Assembly (NCBI RefSeq): GCF_000971215.1
Contig: NZ_BBMA01000002.1
Location: 124,001 to 188,000 of the forward strand
Origin: Demequina silvatica
GTDB taxonomy: Bacteria; Actinomycetota; Actinomycetes; Actinomycetales; Demequinaceae
DNA: 64,000 nt
Direction of reading: 5' to 3'
In this document: positions 9,123-19,993 of the stretch, piece by piece
How the letters are laid out: every line of letters starts with the position of its first letter
How positions within the stretch are numbered: position 1 is the stretch's first letter
Notes under the pieces: model-generated
The model's database searches: none
Told to the model about the DNA's origin: nothing
What the model saw: the letters and a program-made list of their open reading frames with translations, nothing else
Program-made: the position numbers and the translations under genes

Positions 9123-9818
9123 ATGACGGCCATCCCTGAGGGCGCCAGCGGCGAGCACCGCTGGCCCGCGGTGGCCGCGCTGCTGGTCGCCCTGGCCCTC
9201 TACCTCGCGCTGCCGTCGACGTTCCTCCCGGTCTTGCGCTACGCGGTGGTGGGGATCGGGCTGCTGCTGCTCATCCCCCTCCTGGTGGTCAACCCGGTGC
9301 GCATGCACCGGCAGACCGCGTGGACGCGCGGGATCTCGGTCGCGCAGGCGCTGCTGCTGGCCGCCGCGAACCAGGTGATGCTGGTCGAGCTGATCGTGTC
9401 GCTCGTCGAGCCGGCCACGGGTTCGGGGACGCGCCTGCTGCTGTCCGCCGCGCAGGTGTGGCTCACCAACGTGATCGCGTTCGCCCTGGTGATGTGGGAG
9501 CTCGACCGGGGCGGTCCCGTGGTGCGACGCGCGCTCGACCGCGCCGCCCTGCCGCCCGCGGACATCCGCTTCGCCCAGGACGAGGACCACGACGCGATCG
9601 AGGAGGTGGCCGCCGCATCGTCCCGCGTCGCGGGCTGGCGCCCCCGCTTCGGCGACTACCTCTACTCGTCCCTGTCGAACTCGATGGCGTTCTCCGCCTC
9701 CGACTCGATCCCGCTGTCGGGGCGCGCGAAGGCACTGATGGGGCTGCAGGCGTTCTCCGGATTCGTGCTGCTCGCGCTCGTGATCGCTCGGGCCGTGTCG
9801 CTGGTGAGCGCGTCCTAG
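9123..9818 (+). CDS. DUF1345-like integral membrane protein
   Basis: A 231-residue protein with about five hydrophobic segments (roughly 15-35, 38-58, 72-95, 110-128 and 205-228). The stretch FGDYLYSSLSNSMAFSASDSIPLSGRAKALMGLQ matches the pattern I associate with DUF1345 membrane proteins, whose function is unknown. A GGACGATGCG copy encodes AAASSRV in the cytoplasmic or extracellular loop at about residue 165. Its stop codon overlaps that of the convergent response-regulator gene by 4 bp, so there is no room for a terminator between them. Confidence 0.75.
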   Translation: MTAIPEGASGEHRWPAVAALLVALALYLALPSTFLPVLRYAVVGIGLLLLIPLLVVNPVRMHRQTAWTRGISVAQALLLAAANQVMLVELIVSLVEPATGSGTRLLLSAAQVWLTNVIAFALVMWELDRGGPVVRRALDRAALPPADIRFAQDEDHDAIEEVAAASSRVAGWRPRFGDYLYSSLSNSMAFSASDSIPLSGRAKALMGLQAFSGFVLLALVIARAVSLVSAS

Positions 9819-10465
9819 ACGATCCGCCGCTGCGCGGCCCAGTGGGCGAGCTCGTGACGGTTGGACAGCTGGAGCTTGTGCAGCACCTTGCCCACGTGCG
9901 TCTCGACCGTCTTGATGGAGATGAACAGCTTCTCGCCCACCTCGCGGTACGTGTACCCGCGCGCGATGAGCCGCATGACCTCCTGCTCGCGCTCGGTGAG
10001 CTTGTCGAGGTCCTCGTCCGCCGCGGCCACCTCGCCTCCCGCCGCGCCGAACGCGTCGAGCACGAACCCGGCCAGGCGCGGGGAGAACACCGCGTCGCCG
10101 CCGGCCACGCGGCGCACCGCGTCCGAGAGGTCGGGGCCCGAGATGGACTTGGTGACGTAGCCGCGCGCACCCGCCCGCACGGTCGCGACCACGTCCTCGG
10201 CGGAGTCGGACACGGACAGCGCGAGCACCTTGGGGGCGCCCGGGCGGTGAAGGATCTCGGCGAGCACGTCGAGCGCCCCGCCGCCAGTGCCGCCGGGCAG
10301 GTGCACGTCGAGGATCACCACCTGGGGCTCCTTGGCGCGGACCTCCGCGACGGCGGACTCGACGTCGCGCGCCTCCCCGATCACGGAGATGTCGGCCTCG
10401 AGGCTCTCGCGAACCCCCACTCGGATGACGTCGTGGTCGTCCACGATCACCACGGACACGGTCAT
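9815..10465 (-). CDS. NarL/LuxR-family response regulator
   Basis: A 216-residue DNA-binding regulator. The receiver domain has the acidic pair VDDHD (9-13) and phospho-acceptor Asp53 in VILDVHLPGG, with a Lys in YVTKSI. The C-terminal LuxR-type helix-turn-helix (LTEREQEVMRLIARGYTYREV...SIKTVETHVGKVLHKL) is complete. It starts at an ATG that overlaps the stop of the kinase gene (ATGA), so the two are translationally coupled and form one two-component system. The divergent PspC-domain gene beyond the kinase suggests an envelope-stress circuit like LiaRS or the actinobacterial PspC/kinase clusters. Confidence 0.92.
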   Translation of the reverse strand: MTVSVVIVDDHDVIRVGVRESLEADISVIGEARDVESAVAEVRAKEPQVVILDVHLPGGTGGGALDVLAEILHRPGAPKVLALSVSDSAEDVVATVRAGARGYVTKSISGPDLSDAVRRVAGGDAVFSPRLAGFVLDAFGAAGGEVAAADEDLDKLTEREQEVMRLIARGYTYREVGEKLFISIKTVETHVGKVLHKLQLSNRHELAHWAAQRRIV

Positions 10466-11481
10466 GGCTGCTCCTCCCGGGGCATGGTGATGGCGACCTC
10501 GGTGCGGCCGCCCGGCGCGGACGTGACCTCGGCGGTGCCGCCGTGGCGGGCCACGCGCCCGATGATCGAATCGCGGATCCCCAGCCGGCCCGCGGGCACG
10601 GCCGCGAGGTCGAACCCGGGTCCGCCGTCGCGGATGAAGACCTCGAGCCCCGCGGCGGTCACCTCGGCATAGACCGAGTACGGCCCGCGAGCGTGGCGCG
10701 CCGCGTTGAGGACGGCCTCGCGCACCGCGCGCACGGCGGCCGCGAGGCCCGGCGTGGTGGGAGCATCGCCCACCGTCACCACCTCGACCTCGACGGCGTG
10801 CGCGTCCTCGACCTCGGCGACCACGGCCGCGAGCGCCGTCGCCACCGACTCCTCCGAGGTGCGACGGTCCTGGTAGAGGTAGGCGCGCAGGTCGCGCTCC
10901 TGGGCGCGCGCGAGGCGCGACACGGCCGCCGGATCGTCCGCCTTCGCGCGGATGAGCGTGAGGGTCTGCAGCACGGAGTCGTGCAGGTGGGCGGCGATCT
11001 CGGCGCGCTCGAACTCCCGCACGCGGCGCTCGCGCTCGACCCCCACCTGGCGCAGCAGGCGCAGCCACCACGGGGCGAGCACCAGCGCGACCCCCGCGAT
11101 CACCACCACCGGGACCACCACGGCGCGCACCACGGGGTTCCATCCGGCCGTCCCCATGGCGAACCAGCCCAGCGCACCCAGCGCGAGCGCGACGCCCGCC
11201 ACGGCGCGCAGCCACGCGTCGCGCGAGAACAGCCCGCCCACGTCGGGCCGTCGCGCGTCGAGCTGCACCGCGTTCTCGAGCGGGCTCCACACCAGCACCA
11301 CGGCCACCACGAACAGCAGGAGAGGCAGCAGCCACCAGGCCAGATGCGCCCACTCGTACTTGCGGACCAGCAGCGCCGCGGCGATGCCGAGCAGCACCAC
11401 GCCCACGGTGGCGCGCCACCACTGCACGGCCGGGGAGCGACGCTCCAGCGGCCGCGCCAGGCGGGTCGCGGGGGCGGTCAT
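10462..11481 (-). CDS. Sensor histidine kinase of the NarX/LiaS type
   Basis: A 339-residue membrane kinase with about four transmembrane segments in the first 145 residues, a short linker, a HisKA_3 dimerisation helix with the phosphorylated His in AAHLHDSVLQ (about H167), and an HATPase domain with the N box (AVLNAARHARG) and a G box (FIRDGGPGFD, GRLGIRDSI). There is no large extracytoplasmic sensor domain, as in intramembrane-sensing kinases of envelope stress. The frame is open far upstream, but the ATG at 11481 follows a GAAGGTGG ribosome-binding site and gives a sensible N terminus. Coupled by ATGA overlap to the response regulator. Confidence 0.9.
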   Translation of the reverse strand: MTAPATRLARPLERRSPAVQWWRATVGVVLLGIAAALLVRKYEWAHLAWWLLPLLLFVVAVVLVWSPLENAVQLDARRPDVGGLFSRDAWLRAVAGVALALGALGWFAMGTAGWNPVVRAVVVPVVVIAGVALVLAPWWLRLLRQVGVERERRVREFERAEIAAHLHDSVLQTLTLIRAKADDPAAVSRLARAQERDLRAYLYQDRRTSEESVATALAAVVAEVEDAHAVEVEVVTVGDAPTTPGLAAAVRAVREAVLNAARHARGPYSVYAEVTAAGLEVFIRDGGPGFDLAAVPAGRLGIRDSIIGRVARHGGTAEVTSAPGGRTEVAITMPREEQP

Positions 11482-11634
11482 GGCACCACCTTCGCACAGC
11501 GGCGGGGCTTCGCTCCTCGGCCACCGGGACGATGCGTGGCGCACCCCAGGATCAGGGTGCGAATCAGGGTGCTCCCTCATAGCGGGCCCACCCGCCGCGG
11601 CGCGAGACTCGAGGAAGATCCACAAGGAGAGACC

Positions 11635-13245
11635 ATGACTCAACCGCAGACCCCTCCCGCCGAGGCGGGGTTCTTCGCCACCATCCGCGGATGGGGCATC
11701 ACCCGCAGCGACGCCCGCGTGTTCAGCGGCGTCGCCGGCGGCATCGCCGAGCGCCTGAACTGGTCGCGTGCCTGGACGCGCGTGGGCCTGGTGGCGCTCG
11801 CCGTCTTCCTCAACGGGGTGGTGCTCCTCGCCTACGCGGCGGCCTGGGCGCTGCTGCCGGACCGCCAGGGGCGGATCGTGGTCCAGGACTTCGGGCGCGG
11901 CGTGCCCAACGTGGGCGCGCTCGTGGGCATCGGCATCATCGCGATCCTCGGCCTCATCGGGATCGGCGACGCGGGTGGGCCGTTCCGGGTCGACACGGGC
12001 AGCTGGCCGTGGACCGCCCTCGACAGCGGCCCGGCGCACGGGCTCCTCAGCGCGTTCGCGGTGATGCTCGCGGTCCTGGTCCCGCTCGCGGTGATCGCCG
12101 GGGTCATCTTCTTCATCGTCATGATGTCGCGCCGCAACCGCGAGCGCGGCCAGCAGCCTCCCGGCACGCCGCCCGTCTACGCGGTGCCGCCGGCGTGGGC
12201 CGCGGACCGCCGCGCCCAGCGCGACGCCTACCGGGAGGCCCGCGCCGAGCAGCGCGCACAGGAGCGCGCGAGTGCCGCCGCGTACGCCGCAACCGCGGTC
12301 GACGAGGCCGTCACCGCCGCCAACGCCGCCGCCGAGCAGGCCGCCGCCACGACCTCGACCGCGTACGCCGCGACCGGCTACGGCACCCCGCCCCCGGCCT
12401 ACGCGCCGCCGGCCGCTCAGCCGGCCCCCGCATCGTCCCCCGCCCATCAGGGCGTCCAGTACGCCGCCCGCCCGCCGCGCCAGCCGCGGGTGCCGGGCCC
12501 GGGCGCGCCGTTCTACCTGCTCACGCTCGCGTGGCTGGTGATCTCCGCCGCCGGGATCGTGTGGGCGGACTGGCAGGAGCTCCTCGCGGTGCACCCCGTG
12601 ATCGCGTGGGGACCGCTGTTCCTCACCGGCCTGGGCGTCATCCTCATGCTGGTCGCGGCGACGGGCCGCCGGATGGGCTTCCTCGCGTTCCTGTCCGCGG
12701 TGGGGCTGATCCCGGCGGCGATCCTCATCGCCGAGGCCGACGACTTCCGCGACGGCTGGGCCGACCAGTACCTGCCCGAGATCCAGGTCGGCGGCTTCGC
12801 CACCGGGCCGTACGAGGAGACCGGAGGATCGGTCGCCTCCGCGACGCCGGCCCACGACGCCACCTTCGACGCCCTGTCCGCGTTCGACGGCGACTACGCG
12901 ACCATCGCGCTGCCGTCCGGCTGCTACGCCACCGAGGACGTCCCGAGCTCGAGCGGCGAGTCGCGCGGGCTGGTGAGCGTCGACGCCGAGGACCCGGGCG
13001 CGGAGACGCTCACGGCGGCCTTCACCACCGTCCGCATGGCAGAGGACACGTCCTTCACGCTCACCACCGAGGGCGCGGCCTCCGCGACCGTGTACTGGCC
13101 CGAGCGCGAGGTCGCGTGCGACCTGTGGGACGGCGACGGCGTCACGCTGTCCAACCCCGGCGCCACCGACGCGGCGCTCACCGCCGCCCCGGTGGACGGC
13201 TACATGACCATCATCATCGAGGAGTCCGAGGAGGTGGCGCGATGA
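11635..13245 (+). CDS. PspC-domain membrane protein with Ala/Pro-rich linker
   Basis: A 536-residue protein. Residues ~12-75 form a PspC domain (SDARVFSGVAGGIAERLNW...WALLPD), followed by two transmembrane helices, a long Ala/Gln/Tyr/Pro-rich cytoplasmic linker (~180-290), three more membrane segments and a C-terminal extracytoplasmic domain of about 150 residues with a Cys pair. PspC proteins act in phage-shock/envelope-stress responses. The divergent kinase-regulator pair next door is the likely partner. The ATG at 11635 has AAGGAGA 4 nt upstream. A GGACGATGCG copy encodes APASSPA in the linker, where length is least constrained. Confidence 0.85.
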   Translation: MTQPQTPPAEAGFFATIRGWGITRSDARVFSGVAGGIAERLNWSRAWTRVGLVALAVFLNGVVLLAYAAAWALLPDRQGRIVVQDFGRGVPNVGALVGIGIIAILGLIGIGDAGGPFRVDTGSWPWTALDSGPAHGLLSAFAVMLAVLVPLAVIAGVIFFIVMMSRRNRERGQQPPGTPPVYAVPPAWAADRRAQRDAYREARAEQRAQERASAAAYAATAVDEAVTAANAAAEQAAATTSTAYAATGYGTPPPAYAPPAAQPAPASSPAHQGVQYAARPPRQPRVPGPGAPFYLLTLAWLVISAAGIVWADWQELLAVHPVIAWGPLFLTGLGVILMLVAATGRRMGFLAFLSAVGLIPAAILIAEADDFRDGWADQYLPEIQVGGFATGPYEETGGSVASATPAHDATFDALSAFDGDYATIALPSGCYATEDVPSSSGESRGLVSVDAEDPGAETLTAAFTTVRMAEDTSFTLTTEGAASATVYWPEREVACDLWDGDGVTLSNPGATDAALTAAPVDGYMTIIIEESEEVAR

Positions 13246-13763
13246 GCGCCGAGATCCGACCCCGCCGCGGCGCCGCCGAGCGCGTCACCGGCATCATCTG
13301 GGGGGCCATCGTGGCCGCGACCGGCGCCCTCACCATCGCCGCGCTGTCCGGCTACGACGTGGACCTCGAGGTCCTCGCGATCGTCGCGTTGGTGGTGCTG
13401 GGCGGTTGGCTGCTCGCCTCCGCGCTCGCCGCGGCGTCGCGGCAGTCGCGCCAGGAGCGGGCGGCCTTCGTCGGTACCGACGGTGCCGCGGGCACGGCGG
13501 GGGACGATGCGCCGGTCGCCGCGGTCGACGAGGTCGGGGCCCCCGAGGGTTCCGGCTCCCCGCTCGCGGGCGAGGCCCCTCTCGCCCCCACCGCGGAGAT
13601 GCCCGTTCCCCGCTCGCAGACCGCCGGCCACACGTGGGCCGAGCCCGCGCAGCGGTGGGACGAGACCGCGGACACCGAGGTCATCGCCGCGGAGTCCGCG
13701 TCGGACACCCCCGACACCCCCGACCCCGACACCGCCGACGGCGAGCGCAGGACGGACCAGTAG
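13242..13763 (+). CDS. Small membrane protein coupled to the PspC-domain gene
   Basis: A 173-residue protein with two hydrophobic segments (about 18-38 and 45-65) and then an acidic, Pro/Thr/Asp-rich tail that looks disordered (DTPDTPDPDTADGE). Not recognised as a named family. Its ATG overlaps the upstream stop codon (ATGA), so it is almost certainly cotranslated with the PspC-domain protein. A GGACGATGCG copy encodes GDDAPVAAV in the tail. Confidence 0.75.
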   Translation: MSAEIRPRRGAAERVTGIIWGAIVAATGALTIAALSGYDVDLEVLAIVALVVLGGWLLASALAAASRQSRQERAAFVGTDGAAGTAGDDAPVAAVDEVGAPEGSGSPLAGEAPLAPTAEMPVPRSQTAGHTWAEPAQRWDETADTEVIAAESASDTPDTPDPDTADGERRTDQ

Positions 13764-13767
13764 CTGG

Positions 13768-13803
13768 TCCTGCATGCGGGATCGATCTCTCCTGCATGCA
13801 GGA
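13768..13803. repeat. Two-box repeat: TCCTGCATGCGGG-N10-CCTGCATGCAGGA
   Basis: A 36-bp unit just after the stop codon at 13763. The second box with the base before it (TCCTGCATGCAGGA) is a perfect 14-bp palindrome. The same unit with a different 10-bp spacer occurs at 39380-39415, also downstream of a gene end. Confidence 0.75.
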
Positions 13804-13836
13804 CCGGCATCAGCCGGCCCCGATCCCCCGCACAGC

Positions 13837-13872
13837 AGAACGGGCCCCGAGCATCAGCTCGGGGCCCGTTCT
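13837..13872. terminator. Bidirectional terminator between the 13242 gene and guaA
   Basis: Perfect 15-bp arms (13837-13851 and 13858-13872) around a 6-nt loop, between convergent stop codons. Confidence 0.85.
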
Positions 13873-13878
13873 GTTCGA

Positions 13879-15447
<1,569 letters not shown>

Positions 15448-15451
<4 letters not shown>

Positions 15452-15798
15452 GGGCGAGCCTCCTCCAGTTGGGCCGAGACCTCCGCGTGCACGCGGCGCT
15501 CGGCGAAGAACGAGAGCAGCGGGACCACGCCGCCGGCGGCCATGTAGACCAGGCGTCCGAGGTTCCACTTCATGAGCATCCACAGCTGCGTGACCGTGGC
15601 GAGGTAGACGATGAACACCCACCCGTGCAGGATCGCGACGGGCCCCAGGATCGGGTCGAGCGTCTCCTTGACGTCCGCGAGGCCGGGGAGGTAGCGGAGC
15701 ATGCCGACCGTCACGATCAGCAGCAGCGTCCCGGTGATGAACGCCATGACGCGGTACCGCTGCAGCGCGCCGGGGATCTTGCTGGAAGCGTCGCTCAC
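15448..15798 (-). CDS. DUF3817 membrane protein
   Basis: A 116-residue protein with three hydrophobic helices (about 15-35, 48-72 and 80-98), including [10 protein letters not shown] and [23 protein letters not shown], a pattern of the DUF3817 family. Members are common beside guaA in actinobacteria; function unknown. GTG start at 15798 and stop at 15448 both overlap their neighbours by 4 bp (GTGA), placing it in the diguanylate cyclase-SURF1-guaA operon. Confidence 0.85.
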
Positions 15799-16556
15799 GC
15801 GCCGTCCTCTCGGGTTGGGGGAACGCGTCCATTGTCCCGTATCCAGCGCACGGTGATGAACAGCGCGAACGCCCCGAACAGCCACCACTCGAGCGCGTAC
15901 GCGGCCGACCGGAAGTTGAGCTCGGTGGTGGGCGGCAGCGGCTCGAGCGCCGTCCACGTCTCGGTGCCCTCGTAGGACACCAGCAGCGCGCTGTAGAGCG
16001 GCGCGGGCCAGGTCTGAGCGAGCTCCGAGGTCGCCATCGCGGAGGCCCAGAAGGTGCCGTCGGCCGGGTCGGCCGTCGGGGTGGACGATGCGGCGGACGC
16101 CTCGGGCGCCCGGAGATAGCCCTCGATGGTCGCCTGGGTTCCCGGCGCATCGTCCACCCCCGCGACGTCGCCCTCGGGCCTCCACCCGACCACGACCGCG
16201 AGGGTGGCCTCCTCGCCGGTGCCGGTCTCGGAGGCGGGGACGGTGAGCGCACGCACGAGCATCTCCGCGGGCCTGCCGTCGACCTCGCGGCCCGTCACCA
16301 CGGCGGCGTCCTCGTCGGCCCACGTGCCGGTCACGGTGACCTGGCGGCCGTAGGCGAGGCCGCCGGTCTCCGCGGGGAGCAGCACCTCGGCGAGCGGCAC
16401 CGCCGGCTCGGGCTGCACGGTGCGGCCCGTGGTCGAGGCGCGCGACCACTGCCACCAGCCGAGCGCGCCGCACACGCCGACGGCGAGCAGCGCGATGAGC
16501 ACGGCGGAGAGGACGCGGCCCCAGAGGATGGCGCCGCGGTCGGTGGCGGCCGTCAC
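15795..16556 (-). CDS. SURF1/Shy1 family cytochrome oxidase assembly protein
   Basis: A 253-residue protein with transmembrane helices at both ends (about 12-32 and 225-245) and an extracytoplasmic domain between, the SURF1 layout. Recognisable elements are LGWWQWSRA after the first helix and the strand [14 protein letters not shown]1 proteins help insert haem into terminal oxidases. The start is a GTG overlapping the upstream stop. Two inverted GGACGATGCG copies (16083 and 16146) encode VDDAPGT and AASSTPT, on either side of the conserved strand, so they sit in loops. Confidence 0.85.
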   Translation of the reverse strand: MTAATDRGAILWGRVLSAVLIALLAVGVCGALGWWQWSRASTTGRTVQPEPAVPLAEVLLPAETGGLAYGRQVTVTGTWADEDAAVVTGREVDGRPAEMLVRALTVPASETGTGEEATLAVVVGWRPEGDVAGVDDAPGTQATIEGYLRAPEASAASSTPTADPADGTFWASAMATSELAQTWPAPLYSALLVSYEGTETWTALEPLPPTTELNFRSAAYALEWWLFGAFALFITVRWIRDNGRVPPTREDGA

Positions 16557-17722
16557 CGGCCGCGCACCACGGGGGTCGGCGCCGTCGGAGCGTCGTCGAG
16601 CGAGCGCACGCACACGCGGTCGCGGCCGGCGAGCTTCGCGTCGTAGAGCGCGTCGTCGGCCCGCTTGACCACGCGGTGGCTCGCGCCGTCCGCGACTCCC
16701 CCGGCGACTCCGATGGACAGGGTCACGCGATGGGTGTGGTCCCCGCACTGCACGGGGCGCGCTCCGACGATGCTTCTCATGCGCTCCATCATGACGGCTG
16801 CGTCGGCCACCGAGGTCTCCGCGAGCACCACGATGAACTCCTCGCCGCCCCAGCGGCCCAGCTCGTCGGAGGCGCGGACCTGCCCGCGCAGGCGCTCCCC
16901 GAGCGCGGCGAGCACGCGGTCTCCGCACGCGTGGCCGTGCTCGTCGTTGAGCTCCTTGAAGCGGTCGAGGTCCGCGATCGCGACGGCGTACGCGCCCACG
17001 GCGGCGGCGCCCAGCTCCTCGAGCCGCGCGATGACCGGCCGGCGGTTCGCGAGCCCCGTGAGCGGGTCCGTGTTCGCGAGGTAGGCGGCGCGCTCGGCGT
17101 AGCGCGCGACCTCGGCCCGGGCCGCGCCGGCGCGGTAGTGCGCGACCACCGACAGGATGAACATCAGCGTCGCGGTGCCTACCGCGTTGGCGGCGAAGAT
17201 CCCGGACATCTGCGCGGCGTCGGCGTACGGGCCCACCGCGGGGGTGCCGAGCTGCGAGACCAGGAAGGCCGCGGCGGACGCGACCACGAAGGTCCAGCGC
17301 CACGCGCGCTGCGCGTCGGTGAACATGAGGAACACCAGCTGCGCGGCCGTGATGAGGTAGAGGTGGTGGCCCGAGCCCCAGCCGTACAGGAAGGCCATGT
17401 AGACCATGCCCGCGGTCGCGGCGGTGAGGTAGACCACCGCGGCGGCGAGCTGCCGGCCGCGGGCGACCATCACCAGCGTCGCGACGAACGCGACGACCAG
17501 CACCCCGTTGAGCCACGGCAGCGGCCCGGGCTCCACGGGGGACCCGAGCACGTAGCGGGCCGTGTAGGCGACGGTGGACAGGACGGACACGAGCGCGAAG
17601 CTGCGCACGGTGCCCGCGGCGGCGCCCTCGGCACCGGTGAGGCCTCCCGCGCTGCGGTCGAAGAACCCGGACAGCAGCGCGGAGACGCGGGAGAGCCGCT
17701 CGTCGGCGTCGTCGGCTGCCAT
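16553..17722 (-). CDS. Membrane-bound diguanylate cyclase (GGDEF protein)
   Basis: Makes cyclic di-GMP from two GTP. The 389 residues comprise about six transmembrane segments (residues ~40-200) and a GGDEF domain from about 220, starting NTDPLTGLANRRP, with the metal-binding Asp in VAIADLDRFKELND and the active-site loop RWGGEEF intact. There is no EAL domain. It is first of four overlapping genes that end with guaA, so transcription couples GTP-consuming signalling to GMP synthesis. An RxxD-type inhibitory site is not obvious upstream of the GGEEF loop. The ATG at 17722 was chosen because it follows a GGAGGGA ribosome-binding site. Confidence 0.92.
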   Translation of the reverse strand: MAADDADERLSRVSALLSGFFDRSAGGLTGAEGAAAGTVRSFALVSVLSTVAYTARYVLGSPVEPGPLPWLNGVLVVAFVATLVMVARGRQLAAAVVYLTAATAGMVYMAFLYGWGSGHHLYLITAAQLVFLMFTDAQRAWRWTFVVASAAAFLVSQLGTPAVGPYADAAQMSGIFAANAVGTATLMFILSVVAHYRAGAARAEVARYAERAAYLANTDPLTGLANRRPVIARLEELGAAAVGAYAVAIADLDRFKELNDEHGHACGDRVLAALGERLRGQVRASDELGRWGGEEFIVVLAETSVADAAVMMERMRSIVGARPVQCGDHTHRVTLSIGVAGGVADGASHRVVKRADDALYDAKLAGRDRVCVRSLDDAPTAPTPVVRGR

Positions 17723-17901
17723 GGTCCCTCCCTCGCGTCGCGCGGCCGCGCGCGCAGGGGAGCATCGGGCCTGACCCCTCAGCGCGGCCTCCGCCCAGCC
17801 TAGGCGGGCGACGCCGAAAGCACGAGGGCCGCACGGGCGCGGGGTCACCATCGCACGGCCCGCGTAGGACCTTCGACCACGTGGGTCCCGGGAGTTCGTG
17901 A

Positions 17902-17907
17902 AACCAT
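17902..17907 (+). promoter_or_regulatory. Possible leaderless -10 for pta (AACCAT, 7 nt before GTG)
   Basis: AACCAT matches only A2 and T6 of the -10 consensus but has the right 7-nt spacing to the GTG at 17915. Confidence 0.35.
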
Positions 17908-17914
17908 AGGGTCC

Positions 17915-19993
17915 GTGGCACGAAGCATCTACATCGCATCGGCCGAAGGCGACACCGGAAAATCGACCATCGCGCTCGGCATCACCAATCTCCTCGCCAA
18001 GCAGGTGGGACGCGTCGGGATCTTCCGGCCCGTGGCCCGCGTCGCCGACGGCTCCGACTACGTCCTCGAGCTCCTCCTCGGGCACGACAGCATCGACCTG
18101 TCCTACGAGGAGGCGATCGGCGTCACCTACGAGGACGTCCACGCGGACCCCGAGAAGGCGCTGTCGACCATCGTGTCGCGCTTCCACGAGGTGGAGCGCC
18201 GCTGCGACGCCGTCGTGATCGTCGGCACCGACTACACGGACGTCTCCGCCGCCGCCGAGCTCGAGTTCAACGGCCGCATCGCCGCGAACCTGGGCGCGCC
18301 CGTGGTGCTCGTGGTGCACGGCAGCGAGCGCACCCCCGCCGAGGTCGCGCAGGTGATCGACCAGGCGCGGCTCGAGCTCGCCGGCTCGCACGCGACCGTC
18401 GCCGGCATCTTCGTCAACCGCGCGGACCTCGCGGACGTGGACGCGATCGCCGCCCTCCTTCCCGAGGACCTGCGCCTGGGCGTGCTTCCCGAGGACCCGC
18501 TGCTCATCGCGCCGTCGATGAACCAGCTGGTCGACGCGGTCGAGGGCACGCTCGTCACGGGCGACCCGGCGCTGCTGTCGCGCGAGACGCGCGGCATCAT
18601 CGTGGGCGCGATGACCACGTCGAACCTGCTCGACCGCCTCGAGGACGGCTCCGTGGTGATCGTCCCGGGTGACCGTTCCGACACGGTGCTCGCGCTGCTG
18701 GCCGCGCACGGCGCGGAGGGCTTCCCCTCGCTGTCGGGCGTCATCCTCACCGGCGGCCTCGAGCCCCGCTCGGCGGTGCGCCGCCTGGTCGAGGGCCTCG
18801 GCTCCCCGCTGCCCGTGGTGCGCACGGCGCTCGACACGTTCGAGACCGCGCGCCGCTGCTCCACCACCCGCGGCCGCCTGTCGCGCGAGAGCCAGCTCAA
18901 GGTCGACACCGCGCTCGCGATGTTCGACCAGCGCGTGGACACGGACCGCCTCACCGCGGCGCTCGACCTCGCCCGCACCGACGTCATCACCCCGCTCATG
19001 TTCGAGTACGGCCTGCTGGACCGTGCCCGCTCGCGCAAGCAGCGCATCGTCCTGCCGGAAGGCGGCGACGACCGCATCCTGCGCGCCGCGTCCTCCCTGC
19101 TCACCCGCGACGTGGTCGAGCTCATCATCCTCGGCAACGAGACCGCGATCCGCGCCCGCGCCGCGGAGCTGGGCCTCGACATCGAGGACGCGACCGTCAT
19201 CGATCCCAAGGACCCCGAGTACGTCGAGCGCTTCGCCCACGACTATTACGAGATGCGCAAGCACAAGGGCGCGACCCTCGAGGCCGCACGCGACCGCGTC
19301 CAGGACGTCAGCTACTTCGGCACCATGATGGTCGAGCTGGGCCTCGCGGACGGCATGGTGTCGGGCGCGGCCCACACCACGGCGCACACCATCCTGCCGT
19401 CGTTCCAGATCATCAAGACCGTGCCCGGCGTCTCGGTGGTCTCGTCGGTGTTCCTCATGTGCCTCGCGGACCGCGTGCTGGTCTACGGCGACTGCGCCGT
19501 CAACCCGGACCCGACCGCCGAGCAGCTCGCGGACATCGCGATCTCCTCCGCGGACACCGCCGCGCAGTTCGGCGTCGAGCCGCGCATCGCGATGCTGTCG
19601 TACTCGACGGGCGAGTCCGGCACCGGATCGGACGTCGACAAGGTGCGCGAGGCGACCCGCCTGGTGAAGGAGCGCCGCCCCGACCTGCTGGTCGACGGCC
19701 CGCTCCAGTACGACGCGGCGGTCGAGCCCTCGGTCGCGGCGTCGAAGGCGCCCGGCTCCCCCGTCGCGGGTCAGGCCACCGTCCTGGTGTTCCCCGACCT
19801 CAACACCGGCAACAACACCTACAAGGCCGTGCAGCGCTCCGCGGGAGCGGTCGCCGTCGGCCCCGTCCTGCAGGGCCTGCGCAAGCCGGTCAACGACCTC
19901 TCGCGCGGCGCGCTCGTGCAGGACATCGTCAACACGGTCGCGATCACCGCGATCCAGGCCCAGAACCTCGACTCCCCGGAAGGCAACGCGTGA
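17915..19993 (+). CDS. pta: Phosphate acetyltransferase, long (type II) form
   Basis: Interconverts acetyl-CoA and acetyl phosphate. At 692 residues it is the long form: an N-terminal P-loop-like domain (YIASAEGDTGKSTIALG, residues 4-20), a central DRTGG-type domain (~220-330), and the C-terminal catalytic domain beginning RKQRIVLPEGGDDRILRA. The catalytic region keeps SGAAHTTAHT and the DGPLQYDAAV motif. A CGCATCGTCC match at 19043 falls in the conserved RIVLPEG codons and is probably chance. The acetate kinase gene overlaps its stop (GTGA), so the two are one operon, followed by phosphoketolase. Confidence 0.96.
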   Translation: MARSIYIASAEGDTGKSTIALGITNLLAKQVGRVGIFRPVARVADGSDYVLELLLGHDSIDLSYEEAIGVTYEDVHADPEKALSTIVSRFHEVERRCDAVVIVGTDYTDVSAAAELEFNGRIAANLGAPVVLVVHGSERTPAEVAQVIDQARLELAGSHATVAGIFVNRADLADVDAIAALLPEDLRLGVLPEDPLLIAPSMNQLVDAVEGTLVTGDPALLSRETRGIIVGAMTTSNLLDRLEDGSVVIVPGDRSDTVLALLAAHGAEGFPSLSGVILTGGLEPRSAVRRLVEGLGSPLPVVRTALDTFETARRCSTTRGRLSRESQLKVDTALAMFDQRVDTDRLTAALDLARTDVITPLMFEYGLLDRARSRKQRIVLPEGGDDRILRAASSLLTRDVVELIILGNETAIRARAAELGLDIEDATVIDPKDPEYVERFAHDYYEMRKHKGATLEAARDRVQDVSYFGTMMVELGLADGMVSGAAHTTAHTILPSFQIIKTVPGVSVVSSVFLMCLADRVLVYGDCAVNPDPTAEQLADIAISSADTAAQFGVEPRIAMLSYSTGESGTGSDVDKVREATRLVKERRPDLLVDGPLQYDAAVEPSVAASKAPGSPVAGQATVLVFPDLNTGNNTYKAVQRSAGAVAVGPVLQGLRKPVNDLSRGALVQDIVNTVAITAIQAQNLDSPEGNA

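Noticed and set aside
16766..16775. CGACGATGCT near the GGEEF gene end as a repeat copy
   Set aside because: Two mismatches to the decamer and no NNGG extension.
19043..19052. Exact CGCATCGTCC in pta
   Set aside because: It codes for the conserved RIVLPEG motif of Pta, in a frame unlike the other in-gene copies, so the match is probably chance and does not count as evidence for the repeat family.
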